In this document: in pieces, positions 46,041 to 57,207 of the stretch
Layout: the number at the start of each line of letters is the position of its first letter
Position numbering within the stretch: position 1 is the stretch's first letter
Assembly (NCBI GenBank): GCA_964017235.1
Contig: OZ024933.1
Span: forward strand, 5,769,962-5,833,961
Source: Sabellastarte sp. h YS-2021
Lineage: Eukaryota > Annelida > Polychaeta > Sabellida > Sabellidae
DNA length: 64,000 nt
Reading direction: 5' to 3'
Made by a program: the position numbers and the translations under genes
Notes under the pieces: model-generated
Seen by the model: only the letters and a program-made list of their open reading frames with translations
Databases searched by the model: none
Told to the model about the DNA's origin: nothing

Positions 46041-46520
46041 GACATTGTCCAGCATTACTGTATTAGTCAACACAGTTAACAAATAGGTTCACAGTAATAT
46101 TAAGATGTAGTGGTAACAGCTTAATTAAACATGAGGTAACCACTGTATTCCTCTTTATACCAAAAACAATATCACGTTTGGTTAATTAGTAATTAACTTA
46201 TAATTTTGGCTTGAGCTACAATGTTACAATGGTTTGGTTATTTACTATCTTTTGCAATAAGTTTCTAAGGTTTGTTTTCCTGACAATATATCACACATTG
46301 TAGGTTACCTTATTACTTATGATGGTGACTTTATTTTAGGGTCTTCTTGCATGCTTTATCAATTTTGTCATAGAAAAAGGATCTTAACTGTTCTGATGTT
46401 TAATATGATAAGCTAAGTCTACAGCACATACGGAAAAAATATGATAAGCTAAGTCTACAGCACATATGGAAAAAAGCTCAACCCTTACAGTTGCCATATA
46501 TCCCCCCAAGAGACCAAGGG
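46041..46520. other. No gene recognised; short direct repeat at 46405-46475
   Basis: A block of about 36 bp (ATATGATAAGCTAAGTCTAC ...) is repeated in tandem. Otherwise AT-rich. Confidence 0.55.
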
Positions 46521-46559
46521 TATGTAACAGTCAATTGATGTAGCGCAAACAACCCCTGG

Positions 46560-47085
46560 TACGATTGGCCAGAACCAACAGCTTCATGTTCAGTTCCATA
46601 ACCTTCACACCAATGATGTTGCCCCCGGGGCTGACAGACTAACTCTTACAATGCCCCTGACCTCCATCAATGAGGACCAAACAGTGGTCCAGAACCTCGG
46701 TTAAGAAGATCACCGTCAAGATCCATGACAATGAAATGATGCCATTTAATAACAGTGAGGCCTACCACTGCTCTATAGACCTTTGGAAGATAGCCCACGA
46801 GAGAGAGAATACACAGTACCAGGGAATCGACACTTCAGACAAACAGAATGTTAGCAGAATCCAAGTTGGTGCAAAGAATGTCACAACCAATAATACCATT
46901 GACACTGCTATCACAAACGCCTGTGGCAACTGGTACTATGCCCCCCTCGACTTTGAGTTATTACATAGCCATACATCATTCTACCAGTCAGCCCTGGCTT
47001 GAATTTTCAATGACTACAGCAGTGTAATCCAATCCATGGAGAAACTAAAGCCAGCTACACCATTGAGAATGTCATCTTGAAACAG
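46560..47085 (+). pseudogene. Polinton-type major capsid protein remnant
   Basis: A first frame near 46595-46690 reads HNLHTNDVAPGADRLTLTMP and ends in a stop. A frameshift leads to 46700-47002 with KKITVKIHDNEMMPF, NTQYQGIDTSDKQNV and NWYYAPLDFELLHSH. A TGA follows, then FNDYSSVIQS and, in a further frame, ASYTIENVIL. The order and wording fit the double jelly-roll capsid protein of Polinton/Maverick elements. At least three lesions and loss of the C-terminal part make it a relic. It is convergent with the polymerase remnant. Confidence 0.65.
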
Positions 47086-47371
47086 GTCATCTTGTTACCC
47101 TTTGGGAGCAAAAGCTCCCTTCTGGGGTTGGTGTTTGCTATCTTTTCCAGCCTGAAGAGTTGGATGACAGGCAGCGCTGAGCCATTGAGCCGGTGTGGCT
47201 CAGACCAGCTCAAACGCTCAGTGACCAAACCCAGTTAGACTGTTTCGACTAATTAGATGTCACATCAGATGTGTCTCATTGGGGGTTCGTGGGGTCCATT
47301 GGGGGTTCGTCCTTGGGCAATGTAATACGTAACTCCCACCCGATGGGGTCCTCAGGCATTGAGAAGCTTGT

Positions 47372-48420
47372 CTATGAAAGCTCCACTGGAAGGGCTTTTT
47401 TGTGGCCATAGGCCAGAGTGTCTATGCCATTTTCTTCGACCCAGCACTTCAAGTCAAATGGTGATAGAGAGATGTTATTCAGGTGCTGCCAATAGATACT
47501 GTGGTACTCTGACCAAAGGACATCTATACCATGGCAAAATATCTGTTTTCCAAAGAGAGCCTTTTTGTTTGACTTGTGTATGATATGCTTTTTTATGACA
47601 TTCTTTCTCATTTCTTCAGGATGATGTACATTTTTACATCTTTATTTGGATTCTCATGAATTTCATAATGGGATGCCCAGTGCACCTTCATCTTGCTGAT
47701 GACCTTTCAGTTAACAGTGACCTGTAGTGGGTATTCTTCTGGGGAGTCAGATGTATGATAGAGGTCTACTTGCCTGCCCATGTCGTTATACACATACTCT
47801 GTCCGAGTGTCTGTATGAGTGTAGAGGAGCTGGCAACGGTCTCCATACTCCTTCTGGAGTTGATTATAGAAGTCATATATCAAGTACTTGGAGAGATCTA
47901 ATGATGCTCATTCCCAAAATACACTGGACAGTTGAGCTGTCCAAGAGAGAAAGATGTGTACTTTTCTGTGTTGTTGGGGATGTTGTCAACTTGCAATCTC
48001 TTTCCTGTTGTAGGTATCTCTCCAGCTCATCCTCCTCTTCCTCCTCCATTTTGTCTCCCTCTTCCTCCTGTCCCATCTCACTGGCGTTATCTTTGAAATT
48101 GTCTGCATGAGCAAGTCATAACCCCATTGATTGTGAAAAACTACAGGGATTGTTGTGGCTTTAGGGTTCAATCTCACTTCCTGGTTGTAAGCACTGTAAG
48201 ATGCACCTCTTTTTCTCCCTCATGGCGACTTTTTACAGACACGACAAGTAGTAGCAGTGATGTGAGCTTGCCAGTTCTCTCATGTCATCCTCATGCCCAG
48301 CTTTTCCACTATCTTTTCCTTCTCCTTCAACAATGCTTTCAGGAAGTGCTCTGAAGCATTGGATCCTCTATACTGCACAGGAGGCTCAGTATACCCATCT
48401 CATGGCACTACAATATTGCA
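47372..48420 (-). pseudogene. Polinton-type protein-primed DNA polymerase B remnant
   Basis: Minus strand. Near 48200-48100 a stretch YSAYNQEVRLNPKATTIPVV then FHNQWGYDLL fits the N-terminal part of Polinton PolB. Near 47905-47720 a stretch with DLSKYLIYDFYNQL and LLYTHTDTRTEYVYNDM corresponds to the catalytic motif C region, where the usual Asp-Thr-Asp core is altered to His-Thr-Asp. Near 47611-47372 the C-terminal end reads KHIIHKSNKKALFGK and LSPFDLKCW and GIDTLAYGHKK. Large parts are missing and stops interrupt. It is a dead relic. Confidence 0.7.
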
Positions 48421-48985
48421 GTAACTACATGCTTCATGTTGGTGTATCTTCTGAGTGTTGATTGTATGGGATCAAGCTCAGACACATTGATTTTTACTGC
48501 CATAGCTTCAAAGGTTATGTAAGGGGCTGGGAACTGTTATGGTGGTTCTGGAAGGTCAGCTAACTTTTTCCCTCCTCTGGGATTTCCACCCTGACTGTGG
48601 TCTTCCTGATACTGCACTCCAGTTTCTGGGCCTCCAGCAAGTCCCCATTGGAATAGCCATGCAGGCAGTGATCACAGAAGTGCTTCCATTCCGGGTGCTT
48701 GCTCAGAGATAGAGGAGTCGGTTGAGGTTCTTGATCCATGTATTGTGGAATTCACCTAACTTCTCAATCAACAGCAGAATGACCCTGGGCTGCTTGCTGA
48801 GGTGGTCGATAAGGACTCCTTTGTCCCACCTAAAAACCTTGATGACTAGGTTGTTTTGCACATTCCACCCAGAGAATCTCTGGGTCTCATGTCTCCAGAG
48901 TCTCTGAGATTTGAGGTGAAGTCTGGTCCAGAGCATCACTGATCTCAGGTAATTGCAAAATATATGGATATCAAATACCATTTTA
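48421..48985 (-). pseudogene. Probable further Polinton-derived remnant
   Basis: The open minus-strand stretch 48981-48703 (RFSGWNVQNNLVIKVFRWD, DHLSKQPRVILLLIEKLGEF) lies directly upstream of the polymerase remnant in the same orientation and similar base composition. I do not recognise a motif. Assignment is by context only. Confidence 0.3.
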
Positions 48986-49580
48986 TGTGCATGACTCCCA
49001 GTTGTTCATCCATTTATCTCCTGGAATTTGCTCGAATTCATTTTATCAGCTCAAGGCCTGTTTGAATCATACCATACCTGGATGTTTGAAAATAAGCTTA
49101 AATTAAATCCTGAAAAAACAGAGTTCATAGTCTTTAGTTTTACAGATAAGTATATAAATGACTCAAAATTATACATTAGTACCTCACCACTGGCAAGCCA
49201 AATACTTTGCCCTGTATTTGTCTTTATATACATCCAGAAAAGATGTTTCTCAAAGTTCCTTTCCGTAGCTCTTCAGTTCATAAATCTAAAGTTCATTTCA
49301 ACAAGCGCTTCTCATATGATGCTTCAAAACGCTGGAATGATTTGCCACTGGAAATTCAAACTGCTCCTACACTTTCATGTTTAAAAAGGTGACTTAAAAC
49401 TTATCTATTTCTATTTCAGAAGTCTTTCCCTCCCTAGGTTTTCTAACTACTGAACACCGATGGTCCAGTTGGTGGTGACCATGATGATCATGTTTTACAA
49501 ATTCTGATTTATGTATTATTATTTGGATGGTGTGCCATGAGGTTGGAGATTAAGGATATGGATACCTGATACCTGATCTT
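48986..49580 (+). mobile_element. L2/CR1-like LINE fragment
   Basis: Contains TWMFENKLKLNPEKTEFIVF from the RT thumb, then after a deletion FNKRFSYDASKRWNDLPLEI and a LKTYLF-like end, followed by a tail with GATACCTGATACCTGAT. Internal sequence between the two parts is lost. Confidence 0.7.
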
Positions 49581-49884
49581 TCCTACCTGCTGAAGGACCT
49601 CTTGTTTATAAAGTAGGACAAAGTTAGTGAACTCTGCAGCTCTATCTGGATTGGTGTTTTTGAGCTGAACCCTAAGAGCAAGCTAAAACTTGAGCATAAT
49701 GCTCAAATCTCTTCTTCAAGCTTTTCACCAAACTGGGGTGGTGGAAAGGCTTGGTGGATCTGCACCTAGTGGATGTCCTTCACGTACATCCATCTGCCAC
49801 CCCTGTAGAAAGCCAATGATGCCCATAGAGACTGCCTGAACACAAGTTTATCTGTTTTTTTCTCAGCAAAGAACTACAGGTGAT
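49581..49884. other. No gene recognised
   Basis: Some resemblance in composition to the Polinton-derived region, but no motif. Confidence 0.35.
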
Positions 49885-50440
49885 TTGAAAATTTCACACA
49901 TACAGCACAGTACAGAAACTTTTGATGCATTGTTTGATGTAAATTTTACCTTTGATAATCATGTCCACAACATTTGTAAGACTTGTTCTGTTTATGTGTG
50001 TAATCTCAGGTGGGCTAAACAGTACCTGACTGATGAGTCTACTATTCTGGCAGTACATGTATTGGTGAGTACTTGTCTTGTTTTTAGAATTTCAAAAGTC
50101 TGGCTCAAACATACACAATCTTAAGTGTATTCAAAATACACCTACTAGGATTGTCACAAACTGTAATGGACACACACGGGTTATTTCTATTCTCAAAGAG
50201 TGTATTGTGAAATACCACTGCATCTGCATAATAGTCAAATTGGCTCCTCCACAGTGGTTACTCAAGTTATTATACTCCTCATTTGTGACTTAGCTTTTTG
50301 GAATACACATGAAACTGAAACATTGGTAAAACTATTGCAAAACTGTAAAAAAGATTTTACTCTTAGATCACTACCTCAAGACACAAGTGTGTGGAATTCC
50401 CAACTAATGCTGTTTGACCCATACAGGGTATAATTCCAGC
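49885..50440 (+). mobile_element. L2/CR1-like LINE RT C-terminal fragment
   Basis: Reads ALFDVNFTFDNHVHNICKTC, then LKCIQNTPTRIVTNCN and ILKE. These are the end of the RT and the following region, in three successive frames. Confidence 0.7.
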
Positions 50441-50744
50441 ATAGTTTTTTTTTCAAGTTTTCCCATGCTTAATTGAATTTCTTATTTCGTTCCAACTTGT
50501 TCAAGAAATGCATTTTAATTACTCTTTGCAACCAATATATATTAATATCTTTCTTCTTTGAGGCACGTGTAAAAATACAATACCTTGTTATGATCACTAT
50601 AAAATTTAGAGGCCAGAATGATTTATCAGATATAAGATATCCTAAAGTTAAGATGATTGCATTTAGACATAATTAAATTTAAGTTTATTTTTTTTTTGTT
50701 TATCCAGGCATACACATTGTACCAAAGATTTTATACTTTGGTAC

Positions 50745-50995
50745 ACTCAGAAAATAAGCGTACTAGGTTCCTTCCTTCCGAGGTCAGATCGGAGGCTCGG
50801 TGGTGCTCTCGCCTCCAACCGCTGAGGCCGCCAGTTCGAATCTAGGGCCGGGCGCTTCATGTTGCAAAGTTGGTAGTTACTTGCCAATGTCCGATGGTTT
50901 ACAGTGCAGTATGCACTGGTTTCCTCCACTTGTAAACTACCCGTTGCAATATGACCCTGGCTGTTGAACGCCACGTAAAACAACAAATAAATCTA
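50745..50995 (+). mobile_element. tRNA-derived SINE, plus strand
   Basis: Head with GCTCGGTGGTGCTCTCGCC (A-box-like) and CCAGTTCGAATC (B box), then a body GTTTACAGTGCAGTATGCAC, GTTTCCTCCACTTG and a 3' end CTGGCTGTTGAACGCCACG with an A-rich tail. It shares the body with 60445-60690 and 33725-33957. Confidence 0.75.
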
Positions 50996-51009
50996 AATCC
51001 GAGGTCAGA

Positions 51010-53930
51010 TATTTTGGTTTTGTACTAGTAACAATTAACTCCCAAAATCTGGTGTAAAATTCTAAACTGGGACCAAATGTACAAATTGTCATTTATTGTA
51101 AAAAAAAGACAAGTTCTATATAGATGTTTCCAATTTTCTTTATCGATAATTTCATTCCATTTTATTTCATTTGTGTGAGATATTTCTTTATCAGAAATGA
51201 ACCAACAAATACTTTTTGTTGAAGTTTGACTGTAAGAAACAAAAATGATATGAAATAAGTATGTATATGGTCTACACATTTTAATTTTTTCATTTGTTTT
51301 ATGACGATTAATGAATACAGAAAATTCATGTTTATATCAAAGTTGTGTTTCATATCATCCACACTCATGACTTAACCTTCTGGGTCAACTACATCACCCA
51401 CAACATTAATATCACTTTTTGACCAAGTTTTAAAACAGATGTTATTTTTGCTCATGGAGTTGTTTTACCAAATAGTGCTTGTCAAGATATCTGCATTAGA
51501 ATTGATATTTTGTGATCTACAGGCTTCCATCCAGTACATAAAAACTGTCTTCCAAAATGAATTTAATTTTTTCATAACTGACCACCACACACTGCCAACT
51601 GTAACGCAGTTGTTACGATCACCTATTGTATTTTAGAAAAAACTGATACCAAATTGGTTCTTTGTTATAGAGTATATGTTTTCTCCAATTTAAATTTTCA
51701 GATTTTTCAAAGTTTTGAATGTTTATCATTCTGAAACCTCCATCAATATAATCAGCCCAATAATCAGGCTTTCTACCCAGGTATCCAAAAAACATTGTCA
51801 TTTCTTTCAGAGTTTTACAGGGGTTGAAATAGACATGAATATATGGCTAAATAATGGCAAGGTCAATGTATTTACAATAGCAATTCTACCAAGTGGTGTC
51901 AAATTTTCTGTGTCCGGAGTTTCTGAGATATGCCTAGCCATATTTACGGGTTTCTTTTCAAAATGTATAGCAATCATAGTATCTAATTTAGTGGAAAATC
52001 CAATGCCCAGCAATTCTGTTCCCCCAATGGAAGTCATATGTTACATCTAGCTCATATTACAGTACCTTTTGAACCAATTTAGTTTGATTAGCATTCATTT
52101 TAATTCCTGAAAGATTAATAAACAATTCTGAAATATTTAAGGCAGCCTACAAGTAACCTTTTGTGCCATTTAGTATCAGAGTAATGTCATCTGCAAATTG
52201 TGTAAGGTTTAAACATTGAGTTCCAATAGAAATACTGTGTATATCTTTGCTGTACAACATCGCCAAGCTTACGATTTATGCTCTGCCTAATGGTATGGAT
52301 TTGCATAGAATTTTAGGTACTTTCACCGATATGTCTACCACTGATAAAATAATATAATCTTATCAATGTAAGACTTACTTTCTAGTTTACTAAAAAAAAG
52401 ATATTGGCTTTTCTCCCTCACTCAGCCACTGAATTATAGATCTTAACACACTACCGTTTAGTTTTTCTTTATGCATCTTTTCTAATTCTAATTTTTGTTA
52501 TCTTCCAGAAATTGATTTTGATCTAGATTAGGCATATTTTCCAATTCATATATGTGTTTTATTAAGTAAGATTAAACTGAGTTTTGTTGTTTTTTTTTCA
52601 AATCTGATCCAGATTTAATAGTTTCATCTTTTATTCCCATAACCAAAGTTTCTAAAAATAAATCACTTTCTATGGTAAATTGGATGTCATCATTTGTATT
52701 AATGTAGTCATGGCTGTATACAGGTACTGCATACTTAAATTCTTCTTCAGTAATGGCTTGAATTATAAGGTTTAAATAGTCTTTGTTTTTGGTAATATAT
52801 TACAAATTTTCCATACACTTTTTCCATGATTAAACGTTACTTAGACAAATTTCCAATTTAACAATAGAATGGTGTGACCTATAGCCACATTTAATATTGC
52901 AATCTATTATTAAATCAGTCATTTGAGTTGTGGCTAGGAAGTAATCTAGGCGACATTTTAAACAGAGTTTTGGGGTCCAAATGTATTTTCTTTTGTTTGG
53001 ATCAAACCAGCGATAAACATCGACAAACTCAATTCTTGTAATAGCCTTGATAGACTTTGATGAAATTAACAACACCTGTGGACTCTGAATTGGTATCTCT
53101 TGCTCTCCATTAGCTAAAAGGACACATGTCCCTTTGGCTTTTTCCCATACATATTTCCTTCTTGTATCAGACCTTCGTGAATTGTGGCACAGAGCGATAG
53201 CTATTTCTCTGCGCACTGAAGTTAAGTGCCAATGGGCTATGTTAGTACTTGGATGGGTGACCGTCTCAGTTCGGGACCAGCTGTGGGATGTATCTAAGTT
53301 GGAATTTCTTTTTGTCATGAGATTTCGTTAATTCTAGTGCACTACTCATGTCTCTGATGGCTTTGCACTCTTGTTTTATCTTGATTTTCGGTTATTTGTT
53401 CTTACATATTCATAACAATTCTGAGCATTGTTTATAAAACAAGATTCAGGTCTCTACAATAAGTACATAGTGACGCTAAATAAAAGGAATCAAAGAATTG
53501 TGGTTCATATTTATTCCCACTATACAAAGAGATAAGTTAATTTTCATTCCATTACAAGTTTGTAGAATTTGTATGTAATGTCTCTTTATTGGCCTACTTC
53601 ACTTTATATTCAAAATTGTTATTCATCAAAATTGCAACACCATGAGAATTTCTATTTTGTTCTATGCAAATATACATCCGACCAAATTTGTTTTATGGAA
53701 TCATTCCTAGTCAAACGTGTGTCCTGTAGACAAACAATAGAGACTCCTATGAAAAGTGATTTATGATAAAACAGTTTTCCCCTATTGTGTAGAGACACAC
53801 GGTTGGTGTGTCTGACACAAACAAAATAACTGCTAATGGAGAAACTAGTAAGAATTAAATATTGATTCATTCCTTGAACCTTTCTGACATACAAAAGTGT
53901 TGATATAGCAGTCTAGTTTAGAAGAGCAAA
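51010..53930 (-). mobile_element. Second L1/Tx1-type LINE, heavily decayed
   Basis: Minus-strand pieces in ORF2 order. 53894-53652 has SIVCLQDTRLTRNDS (endonuclease). About 53080-52830 has RIEFVDVYRWFDPNKRKY, then CRLDYFLATT and GYRSHHSIVKLEI (endonuclease end). 52260-52130 is an RT remnant. 52037-51807 has LTPLGRIAIVNTLTLPLFSH (RT thumb). 51801-51619 has FGYLGRKPDYWADYIDGGFR. 51279-51025 has IWSQFRILHQILG. A 5S-derived sequence interrupts the endonuclease. Many stops. Confidence 0.75.
53181..53395 (+). mobile_element. 5S rRNA-derived SINE inside a LINE endonuclease region
   Basis: About 53190-53293 follows the 3' two-thirds of 5S rRNA: CTGAAGTTAAGTGCC, GTTAGTACTTGGATGGGTGA, CCGTCTCAGTTCGGGACCAG, CTGTGGGATGT. 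Part of the 5' portion is diverged. It is followed by a body (AGTGCACTACTCATGTCTCT and GATGGCTTTGCACTCTTG) that also follows the 5S-like stretches in the tandem array. A 5S pseudogene alone would not carry the shared body. Confidence 0.65.
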
Positions 53931-53939
53931 ACCAGTGCA

Positions 53940-54010
53940 TTCCTCGAGTGCACTACTAGTGTTTGTGATTGCTTTGCAGACTTGTTTTACGATGATAAAA
54001 CATTGCCTTC
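53940..54010 (+). mobile_element. 5S-derived SINE body fragment
   Basis: CTCGAGTGCACTACTAGTGTTTGTGATTGCTTTGCAGACTTG resembles the body at 53335-53380 without the 5S head. Confidence 0.45.
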
Positions 54011-54915
54011 AACAGAGAAATGTGAGTAGCAATGCACTCATTGTTTTATTATTTAATTTATCATGCTGGGTAACAATCAGTTCTTTAAATTCTTTTAGTT
54101 CAACTTCTATTTTCTCGTTTTTGTACTCTTTTGTAATTTCTTTAAATTCAATGAAATACAACCTACCTAAAATAAAACTAGAGACACTTCCAGTTTGAAT
54201 AATGCAATAGAAAGCAGAACAAAAGGAATTTCAAGGAATCCTGTTTTATCTTATTGATGTATCTTTGGTAACCAATATGGCATTTGTAGCCTTTGGACAT
54301 TAGACATTGTAAAGAAAGAGATTTTAAACCTGAAATCATTTGAACAGGTATGTATATGAGTTTAAATTCTTTTCAGGTAAAAGCTGATAGTTAATAACTA
54401 TTTTTTTTTATTTATGCATCAAATTTAGCTACATTTGGGTTAAAAAAACAATTGATGTGAAGATTTCAAACATTTTATCCATTATGTGTCATGATTTATC
54501 ACTTTCCCAGTGTAAAGTTTCATTGGTGATTGCTAAGATGTCACTGTACTAGCTATATAAAGTGGTAGACTCTATAGTCGGGAACTATTTTGGCCTTTCT
54601 GTCTCTGGTGATATCACAAATTAGTAAAATATATTGATATTCATTTGGCCTTTTTCTTACACTGTTTGGTGTAGATGCCTACTTGTGACATAACAGTGCC
54701 CATTTTATAAAATTTACTTCTTATTTTAGAGTAATGTGACAAGTTTCTCAAGGACTAATTAATCATTCTGCTATCGAGTTAGTCAGAAAAGTATAATAAA
54801 GTTACGAAAGGTGAAACTTAGTCACGTAAAATTTATGGGTATTAAATTCCTATCAAAGACCATGGTCATATCGTCACTGACACTTCAATATTTTTCGTCT
54901 CAAAGGTTTGAAAAA
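54011..54915. other. No gene recognised
   Basis: AT-rich DNA upstream of the plus-strand peptide gene. Its promoter and 5' non-coding exon may be here or further left, but I cannot place them. Confidence 0.4.
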
Positions 54916-54924
54916 TAGAATAGA

Positions 54925-55000
54925 ATAGAAGTATTTATACAGTGCAAAATTCATACAACATCCTCTTATGCACTTGAGGTCAAACAGGGAAAGTAAGCCG
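54925..55000. repeat. Dispersed repeat, partner of 36516-36605
   Basis: AGAATAGAAGTATTTATACA and then CACTTGAGGTCAAACAGGGAAAG match the 36.5-kb copy. Confidence 0.55.
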
Positions 55001-55334
55001 ACATATTCAATAAAGAGATCACATGTTTACTTGTTGGTTTTTCATTGTCTACACTGAGTAAAAGTTAAGTGACATAAAAAAATAATACAGTTATTCTTAA
55101 CCTAAACAATGCCAAATAAACATTTTGTTATTTTATTTGATACTACTCTTTTGGATTGTAACATCCATTTCTGATTAAGGGTAATTTTATGAGAAAGAAA
55201 TAAGGTTAAGCAAACAGCTTTCAATCTGAGATTTACATCTGATCAATATTTTAATGCAAAACTGTCGTGTTCACAGAAGATTGTTTAATTAATAAATTTC
55301 TTATTTTTATCCAGATTTAATGCTGTTAGTAGAC

Positions 55335-55401
55335 ATGATTTCAAGTCAACTTTTACTTTTGGCAATGGTGCTGATGTTGATTGTGACTGAAGTAACTTCA
55401 A
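55335..55401 (+). CDS. Signal-peptide exon of the plus-strand secreted-peptide paralogue
   Basis: ATG at 55335. It has 22 codons plus one base before GTAAG: MISSQLLLLAMVLMLIVTEV then TS. It aligns along its whole length with the signal exons of the array (shared M-x-SS start, LxAMV core, LIV-S/T-EV end). A CCAG acceptor at 55311-55314 and the following ATTTAATGCTGTTAGTAGAC match the array copies, so the 5' UTR intron is conserved too. Confidence 0.75.
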
Positions 55402-56391
55402 GTAAGAATTGGTGTTGTTAACATACATTGCAATGTCAGTATTTATTCATAATGATCCCAATATCTTAATTTAGAGTGTCAGTTTCAATATAATTTCCAA
55501 AACCTTAGTGATCAACATTATGAAAACAAGGATTTTTATAGATATTAAAGGTGAAATTTAATGTTTTAAATAATCCTGATTACAATCCTTATGAAAGTCA
55601 TGATCATTTTAAAATATGTTACATGAAATGAAATTGCTTAAATTATTATGAATTTGGTTGTAAAGTGGTGTAAATTGTACAATTTTCCCCACTTCAAACT
55701 TTAAAATGGCTAAAATTAAGTTTATGGTACCACACCTCTCACAGTAGTATTTGGGTGTATTTAAGTGTATTTGGGTGTATTTAAAACTTTCTGATCTAAG
55801 AGTCAACAGTAAAAGGACATGTTTTACAGTGGTTGTTGTTACTGATACTTTCAAATTTTCCATTACATTTTGTTGCTTACAATGTTGATTGATTTATGTT
55901 TGATTAATTTAGTAATTTGAAAAACAAAAATCAGTCATAACTTAGTCTTGAGTTTATGACTTTTATCCTAGCTAAAACATGCTTCATGAAATTCATGAGA
56001 GAAAACTCATAGATTTAAAAAGACTTGACTAAGCCTAAAATAAACTAAGATAAAGACATATTGTGAATCCGGTCCCTGATTCTGACTCCACTGCAAACAA
56101 TAAAGGTTTAAATAAATCACATGACTGATCATGTGACCATAAAACTATGCTATTGTTAAATCAGAAAATTCTTATTCTTAGAAATAATTCTTAACTAAGA
56201 TTTGTTTTGTGAATTCTTAGAAAATTTTCTTTATTTTTGTTATAACAATATTTATAAATATGGGACGATATTTAAATTATTTTTTAAAATGTGTAGCTCT
56301 GTTGCTGTTCTCTAATTACAATCTTTACATTTGGTCATGCATATTTAATTTCAATTGAGGGGATAATATGCAGATTTTCTGTCAATTGTAG
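55402..56391. other. Intron, with possible MITE remnant
   Basis: About 1 kb. At 55920-56080 there is ACTTAGTC/GACTTGACTAAG-like sequence ending in TTGTGAATCCGGTCCCTG. This is the inverted form of an end resembling that of the 60.8-kb MITE. Confidence 0.4.
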
Positions 56392-56445
56392 GTCCATTGT
56401 TCAATGAACAAAAGGGCAGACCAAAGCCTGAACAATATTTTGGCA
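56392..56445 (+). CDS. Basic propeptide-like exon of the plus-strand paralogue
   Basis: 54 nt, acceptor TTGTAG, donor GTAAGT, phase 1 on both sides. Encodes SPLFNEQKGRPKPEQYFG. The end RPKPEQYFG matches RPKP[DE]QYIG of the array exons. The arginine run is reduced to KGR. Exact conservation of length, phase and ending shows this is a real homologous exon. Confidence 0.75.
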
Positions 56446-57084
56446 GTAAGTCTCAATTATTCATCACACTGCCTTAAACAGGTTGAATTATCTACCCAAA
56501 TATTGTATGACATCACCATTCACATTAGATATATATATATACTGATTATATCACTCTCATAATAATAATAATATATTCTAACTTATTATACCAAGTCAAA
56601 GAAAACAATATACGCATGGTTTAGTTGATTAACATGGCATCTTTCTAAATATCCCCATGATAATACTCTTTATTTGAAAAAATGTGTGCCCTGATACATC
56701 TAAAATTAACGGAAGCATCCAAAATATGATCAAGATAAACTCTAACATGATATATCTTACTAAAATTGATGAATACCAAAATTGAGGATGTCACAAGAAG
56801 AAACTATACTTTAGGTGTAGCCCAAAATACTGTACATTTATGCCCCCACCTATCAAGGGGATCTGATCCAACTGTGACTCACTTTTTTACTGAACTATTT
56901 TTTTTTAACTTTTATACTTTTTGAGACTTTAAAATCATTAGTACAGGTGATTGAATCCAAACATTATCAAAAATACATTTCAAAATTAATAAACTATTTG
57001 TTCACACAGGTCTTTTGATTTATCTTAAAAATGACTTTCAAAATAATATAATTCACACTCAGTTAAACCCCAGTCACATAACAG

Positions 57085-57167
57085 GCAGTATAAGTCGCGG
57101 TAAAAGGTGTTGGGCAAAACGTCCTTGTCCTTCACCTACTATCCAGGGTTTGTATGCAACCTTGTGA
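57085..57167 (+). CDS. Candidate last exon of the plus-strand paralogue, possibly frameshifted
   Basis: After acceptor ACAG (57081-57084) the phase-1 frame encodes 27 residues: SSISRGKRCWAKRPCPSPTI and seven more, then TGA at 57165-57167. It contains GKR (possible convertase site) and two cysteines. In the +1 frame the DNA continues with VCMQPCEVVAKCPFLLNIA and a stop at 57205-57207, adding three cysteines. The continuation looks like coding sequence, so a 1-nt shift near 57140-57150 may have truncated a longer cysteine-rich peptide. Alternatively the short form is real. It is not similar to the 1546-1754 exon. Confidence 0.5.
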
Positions 57168-57207
57168 AGTAGTGGCAAAATGTCCATTCTTACTGAACAT
57201 TGCATAG

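Noticed and set aside
48703-48981. A distinct cellular gene
   Set aside because: No motif; position and orientation fit the adjacent Polinton relic better.
53181-53293. Functional 5S rRNA gene
   Set aside because: The 5' portion is diverged, the stems are not preserved, and it lies in a dead LINE with a SINE-type body after it.
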